Shown piece after piece: positions 1-4,872 of a stretch of DNA of 5,835 nucleotides (positions are counted from its first letter, which is position 1; each line of letters begins with the position of its first letter). The notes below the pieces were generated by a model, which saw only the letters and a program-made list of their open reading frames with translations, did no database searches and was not told the origin of the DNA. Where the stretch lies: contig JAEYZV010000261.1 of the NCBI GenBank assembly GCA_023427865.1, positions 1 to 5,835 on the forward strand. The letters run 5' to 3'. This DNA comes from Acidobacteriota bacterium. Lineage in GTDB: Bacteria; Acidobacteriota; Vicinamibacteria; Vicinamibacterales; Vicinamibacteraceae. The position numbers and the translations under genes were made by a program.

Positions 1-731
1 GCCTGGTGCCGGGTGTGGGCAGTGGCGTCTCCCAGCATGAGCACGCCCGACGAGATGGCCCGGCTCTCGTAACTGGAGAGCGCCGCCACCCGCAGCACCT
101 CGATGCAACTGGCCAGTCGATCGGCGCGGTTGCGTTCGGCGCCGGCCTCATAAGGGCGTCGGTCGAGAAATGCCGCGACGTATCGATCCTCGATCAGGCC
201 CTGGAACAGGTCGGCACGAGAGGCCAGCACCGTCGAGTCGAAGATCGCCTGATAGCGAGCCGAGAGCACCTGGCCGATGGCCCGCGCCACGCGCAGCACC
301 TCGATACAACTCGCGAGCCGGTCGGCGCGGCTGCGGTCGGCGTTGGCCTCGTAGGGCCTGCGGTCGAGGAACGCCGCCACGTACCGGTCCTCGATCATTC
401 CCTGGAACAGGTCGGCGCGCGCCGTGAGGATCGCCGGATCGAAGATCGCGCGATAGCGCGCCGAGAGCACCTCGCCGATGGCGCGGGCGACGCGCAGTTC
501 GTGCGAAGTGAACGGCTGCGCGCGCGGCACGTGCAGGATGTGCCGCGTGCCGAACCAGCGCAGCACGAGCTCGCACGGGTCGGCGGTGGGCTCGATGGCG
601 AGCGTGCCCGTCGACGACTCGGAGAGCGAGGCCTCGACTTCCAGCGTGGCGCGTGAGAGGAAGCGCTGGAGCGCGTTCTGGAGCAGGCTGTCGTACAGCG
701 CGCTTGCAGCAAAGGCCGTCGGCACTGGCAT
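1..731 (-). CDS. Unrecognised protein with internal 67-residue tandem duplication (partial, N-terminal part; possible DisA_N-type diadenylate cyclase)
   Basis: The frame is open from an ATG at 731 to the window edge, giving 243 codons (MPVPTAFAASALYDSLLQNA...). The start is well fixed: an in-frame TAG lies four codons upstream, with no ATG, GTG or TTG between. Residues 1-79 look like a small alpha/beta region with a WFGTRHILHVPRAQPF segment. Residues 80-146 and 147-213 are two copies of one helical, Arg/Ala-rich segment (RVARAIG.VLSARY.AIFD, RADLFQG.IEDRYVAAFLD, RADRLASCIEVL), identical at 56 of 67 positions. Residues 214-235 (RVAALSSYESRAISSGVLMLGD) loosely resemble the start of the DisA_N diadenylate cyclase fold, where a helix with EGR-like residues leads into a G-x-(L/I)-(F/M)-x-LGD strand. 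That would make residues 1-213 a sensor region, but the catalytic motifs lie outside the window, so this is only a guess. It could equally be an unrelated conserved hypothetical. No signal peptide or membrane segment is visible. Confidence 0.8.
   Translation of the reverse strand, partial: MPVPTAFAASALYDSLLQNALQRFLSRATLEVEASLSESSTGTLAIEPTADPCELVLRWFGTRHILHVPRAQPFTSHELRVARAIGEVLSARYRAIFDPAILTARADLFQGMIEDRYVAAFLDRRPYEANADRSRADRLASCIEVLRVARAIGQVLSARYQAIFDSTVLASRADLFQGLIEDRYVAAFLDRRPYEAGAERNRADRLASCIEVLRVAALSSYESRAISSGVLMLGDATAHTRHQ
91..492 (-). repeat. In-frame tandem duplication, 2 x 201 bp (67 codons each)
   Basis: Bases 91-291 and 292-492 align without gaps. I count 39 mismatches in 201 bases, about 81% identity, and 56 of 67 encoded residues match. 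All three junctions carry a similar short sequence on the coding strand: CTGCGCGTCGC at the entry, CTGCGCGTGGC in the middle and CTGCGGGTGGC at the exit. This suits a duplication at microhomology or unequal recombination. The 201-bp length keeps the frame. The divergence is too high for a sequencing or assembly echo of a single copy. Confidence 0.93.
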
Positions 732-741
732 GAGCGTCCAC

Positions 742-748
742 TATCATA
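742..748. promoter_or_regulatory. Putative shared bidirectional -10 element between divergent start codons
   Basis: The 24-base gap between the divergent ATGs (731 minus, 756 plus) contains CTATCATAG at 741-749, an odd-length palindrome. On the plus strand it reads TATCAT (742-747), one mismatch from the TATAAT consensus and 8 bases before the ATG at 756. On the minus strand it reads TATGAT (748-743), also one mismatch, and 11 bases before the ATG at 731. No convincing -35 box was found on either strand. The plus-strand transcript would be leaderless and the minus-strand one would have a leader of about five bases. Both in-frame stops and start codons confine the gene starts here. It is inferred from sequence only. 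Confidence 0.45.
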
Positions 749-755
749 GCGGCCA

Positions 756-3515
756 ATGGCGCGTCGCTTCGGGCAGCCTCGCGGGGATGGGCGTTCAGCC
801 GGAGCGAAACGAACGACCCTCCTCGACTTCTTCCACGACGTCACCGGCCGCACCGATCCGTTCCTCGTCCACGACGACGGGTACCGCTCCTGGACGTACA
901 CGTACGACGAGGTCGGCCGGGCGTCCATGCGGCTGGCCGGGCGGCTGCACGCCGCAGGAATCGCGCGCGGCGAGGCCGTCCTGCTCTGGGGCGAGAACCG
1001 TCCCGAGTGGATCGTCGCCTTCTGGGGTTGCCTGCTGCGCGGCATCGTCGTGGTGCCGATCGACTACCGGTCGGCGCCAGCGCTCGTCGATCGGATCGCC
1101 GGCATCGTCGGCGCACGCCTGCTGATCGCCGGCGACGACGTGGACGCGTCGGCACTGGCACTCGATGTACCGCGCTGGCTCCTCAGCGAGTTGTTGCGGG
1201 AGGAGGATGCCAGCCACCCGCCACCGCCACCCGAGACGATCACCGCCGACGACACGGCCGAGATCATCTTCACGTCGGGTGCGACCGGGGACCCGAAGGG
1301 CGTGATCATCACGCACCGCAACGTCCTGGCCAACATCGTGCCGATCGAGCGCGAGATGGCCAAGTACCAGCGGTACATCCGACCGTTCGCGCCGATTCGC
1401 TTCCTGAACCTGCTGCCCCTCAGCCACATGTTCGGCCAGGCGATGGCGACGTTCGTGCCGCCGATGCTCGGCGGCACCGTGGTGTTCATGCGCAGCCTGG
1501 CACCGGCCGACATCGTGCGCCAGATCCGGTCACGGCGGATCTCCGTGCTGGTCTCGGTGCCGAAGATCCTCGACCTGCTGCGGGAATATGTGAGGCTCCG
1601 CTTTCCCGAGACGCAGGCGGTGCAGCCGCCGCCCGACTCCGGCATCGCCGCGCTGCCGAAGGAGAAGTGGTATCGGCGCTGGTGGCGGTTCCGCCGCGTG
1701 CATCGCGCCTTCGGCGTCAAGTTCTGGAGCGCGGTGGTCGGGGCGGCCCCGCTCGACCCGGCGCTCGAGGAGTTCTGGGGCGGACTCGGCTTCCTCGTCG
1801 TGCAGGGCTACGGCCTCACCGAGACCGCGCCGATCGTCACGCTGAACCATCCGCTCAACGCGCGCAAGGGCAGCGTCGGCAAGCCGATTCACGGCGTGGA
1901 GGTGAAGATCGCGCCCGACGGGGAGATCCTCGTGCGTGGCGACAACGTGTCGCAGGGCTACTTCGGCGGCGCCAGCGACACGACCCGCACGCTCGACGAC
2001 GGCTGGCTGCACACGGGCGACATCGGCGGGCTCGACGAGCAGGGGCGGCTCTACATCAAGGGCCGCAAGAAGGAGATGATCGTCACGCCGGAAGGACTGA
2101 ACGTCTTTCCGGAAGACGTGGAGCGCGCCCTCCTGGCGCAGCCCGGCGTGCGCGACGCTGCCGTCGTCGGCCGAAACTGGGAGGGCGAGGAGCGCATCCA
2201 CGCGGTCCTGGTGCTCGAGGACGCCGGACGCCTCGACGCCGTGGTACGCGACGCCAACACGCGGCTCGACGATCACCAGAAGATCCGCAGCGCCTCGATT
2301 TGGACCGGTGCCGAACTGCCGCGTACCGAGGGCACGCGCAAGTTGAAGCGGACGGCGCTGCGCTCGTGGGTGGAATCGGGCGAGCAGGCCGGTGCGCGTC
2401 CGGTGACAGGCGAGGACACACTGCTGCACGTCGTCTCGCGGTTCGCACGTGGCCGCGACGACCTCGGCGACGGGACGACCATCGAGGAACTGGCGCTCAG
2501 TTCGCTCGAACGCGTCGAGTTGCTGATGGCGCTCGAGCAGCACTTCCACACGATCGTCGATGAGGGCGCATTCGCAGCGGCGCGCACGCTCGGCGATCTG
2601 CGCGGACTCGTCGGAATGGCCACGCTCGGAGAGCGGGCCCTACCCAACGCGGGAGCCCCCGCTACGACGCCCGCGGTAGCTGCGTCGCCGGCAGGGCCGG
2701 CTGTCCCAGCGACGGGTGCTGCGGTGCCGGTAGGGCCGGCTGTCCCAGCCGGGCCGATCCCGACGCGTCCCACGATCCCCGCAGGGCTCGCAGACGCCGA
2801 CAGACGATCGCCATCCCAGTTCGAGTTCCCGTCGTGGAATCGCAGGGCGCTGCCCTACCTGCTGCGCCGCCTGAGCCTTCCCACGTGGATCCTCCCGCTG
2901 GCGCGCGTGTTCGCGCGCGTGCGCGTCGAAGGGGTCGAGCACCTGGCCGGCCTGGAAGGCCCTGTGGTCTTCGCGGCCAATCACCAGAGCCACATGGACA
3001 CTCCGGTGATCCTGATCGCGCTGCCTCCACGCTGGCGCTACCGGACGTCGGTGGCGATGGCCAAGGAGTTCTTCACCCCGCACTTCCACCCGGCCGGCCA
3101 CACCGCCCGGCAGCGCTTCACGAACGGGCTGAACTACTACCTGGCATCGCTCTTCTTCAACGCGTTCCCCATCCCGCAACGCGAGGCGGGGGCACGACGG
3201 ACGCTACGCTATATCGGTCAGCTGCTCGAGGAGGGGCAGTCGCTGCTCATCTTCCCCGAGGGCAAGCGGACCATGGCTGGCGAGATCAACGAGTTCCGCG
3301 GCGGCATCGGCATGATCGGCGCGCGGCTCGGCGTACCCGTGGTGCCCGTACGACTGGTGGGCGCCGACAAGGTGCTGCACCAGCGGTCGCGTTTCCCGAC
3401 GCCGGGGGTCGTGACGGTACGGTTCGGCGCGCCGCTGTCGCTGCAGGGCGACGACTACGGGGGGCTTGCCAGGCGGGTGGAAGACGCCGTCCGCGCCCTG
3501 GACGCGAGCAGGTAG
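756..3515 (+). CDS. Fused acyl-CoA/acyl-ACP synthetase, carrier domain and PlsC-type acyltransferase (Aas-like), 919 aa
   Basis: Residues ~20-545 are an ANL-superfamily adenylating ligase: the phosphate-loop motif TSGATGDPKG (173-182), GYGLTETAP (351-359), HTGDIG (419-424), GRKKEMIV (436-443), and an LPRTEGTRKLKR tail (521-532) whose K529 is the likely catalytic lysine. Residues ~552-620 resemble an acyl-carrier domain; LSSLERVEL places the phosphopantetheine serine at S583, with S582 replacing the usual Asp. An Ala/Pro/Gly linker (~628-685) follows. Residues ~690-915 are a lysophospholipid acyltransferase with NHQSHMD (H743-x4-D748), FPIPQR (804-809), FPEGKRT (833-839) and VPVVPV (860-865). 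The protein probably activates a fatty acid with ATP, holds it on its own carrier and transfers it to a lysophospholipid or glycerol phosphate at the membrane. The domain order is reversed relative to E. coli Aas, where the acyltransferase comes first. An in-frame TAG at 747 forces the start to ATG 756. Substrate is unknown. Confidence 0.93.
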   Translation: MARRFGQPRGDGRSAGAKRTTLLDFFHDVTGRTDPFLVHDDGYRSWTYTYDEVGRASMRLAGRLHAAGIARGEAVLLWGENRPEWIVAFWGCLLRGIVVVPIDYRSAPALVDRIAGIVGARLLIAGDDVDASALALDVPRWLLSELLREEDASHPPPPPETITADDTAEIIFTSGATGDPKGVIITHRNVLANIVPIEREMAKYQRYIRPFAPIRFLNLLPLSHMFGQAMATFVPPMLGGTVVFMRSLAPADIVRQIRSRRISVLVSVPKILDLLREYVRLRFPETQAVQPPPDSGIAALPKEKWYRRWWRFRRVHRAFGVKFWSAVVGAAPLDPALEEFWGGLGFLVVQGYGLTETAPIVTLNHPLNARKGSVGKPIHGVEVKIAPDGEILVRGDNVSQGYFGGASDTTRTLDDGWLHTGDIGGLDEQGRLYIKGRKKEMIVTPEGLNVFPEDVERALLAQPGVRDAAVVGRNWEGEERIHAVLVLEDAGRLDAVVRDANTRLDDHQKIRSASIWTGAELPRTEGTRKLKRTALRSWVESGEQAGARPVTGEDTLLHVVSRFARGRDDLGDGTTIEELALSSLERVELLMALEQHFHTIVDEGAFAAARTLGDLRGLVGMATLGERALPNAGAPATTPAVAASPAGPAVPATGAAVPVGPAVPAGPIPTRPTIPAGLADADRRSPSQFEFPSWNRRALPYLLRRLSLPTWILPLARVFARVRVEGVEHLAGLEGPVVFAANHQSHMDTPVILIALPPRWRYRTSVAMAKEFFTPHFHPAGHTARQRFTNGLNYYLASLFFNAFPIPQREAGARRTLRYIGQLLEEGQSLLIFPEGKRTMAGEINEFRGGIGMIGARLGVPVVPVRLVGADKVLHQRSRFPTPGVVTVRFGAPLSLQGDDYGGLARRVEDAVRALDASR
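2691..2710 (+). repeat. Decayed GTAG-type palindromic repeat inside coding linker (copy 1)
   Basis: This copy starts GCAG instead of GTAG. It shares AGGGCCGGCTGTCCCAGC (2693-2710) exactly with the copy 39 bases downstream (2732-2749). Its right stem arm is broken after CAGC, leaving about a 4-bp stem. It encodes A-G-P-A-V-P-A in the linker of the fusion protein. Confidence 0.7.
2730..2755 (+). repeat. REP-like palindrome inside coding linker (copy 2)
   Basis: GTAG at 2730-2733 is followed by the left arm GGCCGGCTG (2734-2742), the loop TCC (2743-2745) and the right arm CAGCCGGGCC (2746-2755). The arms pair over 9 bp with one bulged G. A GTAG tetranucleotide at the foot of a short hairpin is the classical layout of REP elements. 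It lies in frame and encodes V-G-P-A-V-P-A-G-P between the carrier and acyltransferase domains. Confidence 0.7.
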
Positions 3516-3530
3516 GGCCGCGAGACGGTC
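3512..3530 (+). repeat. Possible decayed REP-like repeat overlapping the stop codon
   Basis: AGGTAGGGCCG at 3510-3520 matches the head of the other copies (GTAGGGCCGG). The TAG of its GTAG (3512-3515) is the stop codon of the acyltransferase fusion gene. The following arms GGCCG and CGGTC (3516-3520 and 3526-3530) give only a 5-bp stem with one G-T pair, so the palindrome is largely eroded or the match is chance. The rest of the 108-base gap to infA shows no clear rho-independent terminator; a 5-bp GGCGC/GCGCC stem (3532-3550) lacks a T-run. Confidence 0.4.
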
Positions 3531-3610
3531 GGGCGCGCTCCCCGGGCGCCGCCATCCTGACGCCTCGGCGAGACGTCCCTGCAGCGCCAAGTGTGGGAGA
3601 ATGGCGTGTT

Positions 3611-3614
3611 GGAG
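3611..3614 (+). promoter_or_regulatory. Shine-Dalgarno site of infA
   Basis: GGAG lies nine bases before the TTG at 3624. It supports the non-ATG start, which is also where family IF-1 proteins begin (MSK-[DE]-D). It is the only convincing Shine-Dalgarno sequence seen in front of a gene in this window. Confidence 0.7.
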
Positions 3615-3623
3615 ACCTACTGA

Positions 3624-3842
3624 TTGAGCAAAGACGATCTGATTGATGTCCAGGGCACGGTCACGGCCGTGCACAGCGGCGGGCTGTACCGCGTGCAGTG
3701 CGATTCCGGCCAGGAAGTGCTGGCGCAGTTGAGCGGGCGCATGCGCCGGTTCCGCATCAAGGTGGTGCCCGGCGACCGCGTGACGGTCGGCGTCTCGCCC
3801 TACGACCCGGTCCGCGGCATCATCACCTTCCGCGTCAGGTAG
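3624..3842 (+). CDS. infA: Translation initiation factor IF-1
   Basis: The 72-residue product is full length for IF-1 and is a single OB-fold (S1-like) domain. It binds the A site of the 30S subunit and works with IF-2 and IF-3 in initiation. Family landmarks are visible: MSKDDLIDVQGTV at the N-terminus, the YRVQCDSGQEVLAQLSG strand pair (22-38), MRRFRIKVVPGDRVTV (40-55) and SPYDPVRGIITFRVR at the C-terminus (58-72). Translation starts at a TTG preceded by GGAG nine bases upstream. A weak -10-like GAGAAT sits at 3597-3602, without a clear -35. Neighbours are not ribosomal-protein genes, so this copy stands outside the secY-map-infA-rpmJ cluster in which infA often lies; it may be a second or relocated copy. 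The stop is TAG within CAGGTAG, and a convergent gene ends 46 bases further on. Confidence 0.96.
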   Translation: MSKDDLIDVQGTVTAVHSGGLYRVQCDSGQEVLAQLSGRMRRFRIKVVPGDRVTVGVSPYDPVRGIITFRVR

Positions 3843-3862
3843 CCGTCGGCGCGGTCCGTGAC

Positions 3863-3888
3863 GGCCAGGCTGAGACAGCCGGCCCTAC
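3863..3888 (-). repeat. REP-like palindrome between convergent genes, possible bidirectional terminator
   Basis: On the minus strand, GTAG (3888-3885) is followed by the arm GGCCGGCTG (3884-3876), loop TCT (3875-3873) and arm CAGCCTGGCC (3872-3863), pairing over 9 bp with one bulged T. It starts immediately after the TAG stop of the TPR gene (3891-3889) and fills most of the 46-base gap before the infA stop. A GC-rich hairpin here could block read-through from both sides, but there is no T-run, so a true rho-independent terminator is not shown. Confidence 0.7.
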
Positions 3889-4695
3889 CTACTCCCCGAA
3901 TTCGCGCGCCAGCGCAATCCACTCGCCCTCGGGCGCGAGTCGCTGGTAACGCTGCCAGAGCGGCCGCGCGTCGTGCGAGCGGCCAAGCTTCTCGTAGGCC
4001 ACCGCGAGGTAGAAGCACGCCTCGGGCGACTCCGGGCTCAACTCGAGGCCACGGGTGTAGCACCGCACGGCCTCGGCGAAGCGGCCCTCGTCGTGGTGCG
4101 TGTGCCCGAGGTTGAACCACCCTTCGAACGAATCCGGCGCGAGCCCGATGGCCCGCTCGTACAGCGCGGCGGCCTCGGGAAGGTGCCCCTCGGCATAGTG
4201 CAGGTTGCCGAGGTTGATGAGCGCCGGCACGAGCGAGGGATCGAACGCGAGCGCCTCCCGGTACGCACGCATCACCGCGCCGACCGGTTGCCCCGGCACG
4301 CCATCGATCGAGGTCGCGCGCTCGAACGCCTCCTCGGCTCGCGAGGTGTCCACGGCGGAATCGAGCGCGCCACCCTCCTGGCGGGACGTGGCGCGCGGCG
4401 CGAGGGTGACCACGCGTGCGCGGGCGTCCGCGTCGCGTCCGCCGCCGTCGAACAACGTGAGTTGCCCCTGCCGCGCCGCGAGCAGCTGCCGGACGATCGC
4501 CTTGAGCGGCGTTCCCCGTCCGACGGCCTCGTGCACGTCCCGCAGCGTCGACAGGTCGGCAAAGGAGTACCAGGTCTCGCCCTGTTCGCGGGTCGGCTGC
4601 ACGAGCCGCCACTGCGCGAGCGACCGGAGCTGGTCGTCGCGCAACGCGGGGAAACGGGTCCGGACCACGCGCGAGGGCACCCGGGCGTCGGTCAT
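3889..4695 (-). CDS. MerR-like winged-helix and tetratricopeptide-repeat protein, 268 aa
   Basis: Residues ~14-75 look like a MerR-type helix-turn-helix: a short helix (RDDQLRSLAQWRLVQPT), a wing, then YSFADLSTLRDVHEAVGRG and TPLKAIVRQLLA, matching the usual spacing of this fold. A charged, low-order linker spans ~80-120. TPR units follow at ~156-189 (ALINLGNLHYAEGHLPEAAALYERAI), 190-223 (GWFNLGHTHHDEGRFAEAV) and 224-257 (CFYLAVAYEKLGRSHDA), with a decayed unit at ~121-154. The combination suggests a cytoplasmic protein that joins DNA binding to protein-protein contact; no effector-binding domain is visible, so its signal and target are unknown. It has no signal peptide. The ATG at 4695 has no Shine-Dalgarno sequence but a TACGCT -10-like box six bases upstream. 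It ends with TAG abutting a palindromic repeat and converges on infA. Confidence 0.88.
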   Translation of the reverse strand: MTDARVPSRVVRTRFPALRDDQLRSLAQWRLVQPTREQGETWYSFADLSTLRDVHEAVGRGTPLKAIVRQLLAARQGQLTLFDGGGRDADARARVVTLAPRATSRQEGGALDSAVDTSRAEEAFERATSIDGVPGQPVGAVMRAYREALAFDPSLVPALINLGNLHYAEGHLPEAAALYERAIGLAPDSFEGWFNLGHTHHDEGRFAEAVRCYTRGLELSPESPEACFYLAVAYEKLGRSHDARPLWQRYQRLAPEGEWIALAREFGE

Positions 4696-4701
4696 GGCCG
4701 C

Positions 4702-4707
4702 AGCGTA
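4702..4707 (-). promoter_or_regulatory. Putative -10 box of the MerR-like/TPR gene (leaderless)
   Basis: TACGCT on the minus strand keeps the key T-A and final T of the -10 consensus. It lies six bases before the ATG at 4695, which would make transcription start at or next to the start codon. No clear -35 box was found; the corresponding upstream bases run into the inverted-repeat element beginning at 4717. Confidence 0.35.
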
Positions 4708-4716
4708 GCAGAAGCA

Positions 4717-4859
4717 ACGTCAGGTAGGGACCGCTGTCCCGGCGGTCCTTCTGCGCTGCCCGAGGGCGCTCGATCTGCGCTGCCGGAGCGGGTCGGTCTG
4801 CGCTGTCCGGGTCCGCCTGCCGCAGCCGGACGGCCGGGGCGGCCATCCCTACCTGACGT
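4717..4859. repeat. 143-bp inverted-repeat element made of two facing REP-like palindromes (BIME/REPIN-like)
   Basis: The ends are a perfect 14-bp inverted repeat: ACGTCAGGTAGGGA (4717-4730) and its complement (4846-4859). Each end contains GTAG at the foot of a hairpin. Left: GTAG 4724-4727, arms GGACCGCTG (4728-4736) and CGGCGGTCC (4740-4748), loop TCC. Right, minus strand: GTAG 4852-4849, arms GGATGGCCG and CGGCCGTCC (4848-4840 and 4836-4828), loop CCC. Both stems are 9 bp with one G-T pair. Two REP units in opposite orientation around a spacer is the plan of BIMEs/REPINs, which are moved by RAYT-type transposases in other bacteria. The element occupies nearly all of the divergent promoter region between the TPR gene and glk. 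A MITE with 14-bp ends is the alternative reading. Confidence 0.72.
4750..4819 (+). repeat. Three degenerate 23-24-bp tandem units in the spacer of the inverted-repeat element
   Basis: TCTGCGCTG occurs at 4750, 4774 and 4797, each followed by a C/G-rich tail beginning CCCG, CCGG or TCCGG. Spacing is 24 and 23 bases. The core CGCTGTCC at 4801-4808 also appears in the left palindrome (4732-4739), so the units may be decayed hairpin halves. An additional 6-bp inverted repeat GTCCGG/CCGGAC lies at 4805-4810 and 4826-4831. No function is evident. Confidence 0.55.
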
Positions 4860-4860
4860 G

Positions 4861-4866
4861 TATCCT
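4861..4866 (+). promoter_or_regulatory. Putative -10 box of glk (leaderless)
   Basis: TATCCT matches four of six -10 consensus positions and lies six bases before the ATG at 4873, so the transcript would begin at or beside the start codon. No Shine-Dalgarno sequence precedes the gene. The expected -35 position (about 4838-4843) falls inside the right-hand palindrome of the inverted-repeat element and shows no TTGACA-like match. Confidence 0.4.
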
Positions 4867-4872
4867 GTGCCG

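Noticed and set aside
91..492. Duplicated segment as an assembly artefact
   Set aside because: The units differ at about 39 of 201 bases and both keep the reading frame, which a simple assembly echo would not give.
6..656. Plus-strand open frame of 216 codons opposite the left-edge gene
   Set aside because: It contains repeated peptide blocks only because the real minus-strand gene has a 201-bp duplication; start and composition are unconvincing.
1007..2563. Long open frame of 518 codons on the plus strand inside the ligase gene
   Set aside because: It is Arg/Ala/Gly-rich with no recognisable motifs, while the overlapping frame carries all ANL ligase motifs; this is a shadow caused by high GC.
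3532..3550. GGCGC/GCGCC stem downstream of the fusion gene as a rho-independent terminator
   Set aside because: The stem is only 5 bp and there is no T-run; such stems arise by chance in GC-rich DNA.
4750..4819. Three short tandem units as a CRISPR array or regulator iterons
   Set aside because: The shared core is only 9 bases with no constant repeat/spacer structure and no cas genes; the units are degenerate and lie inside the inverted-repeat element.
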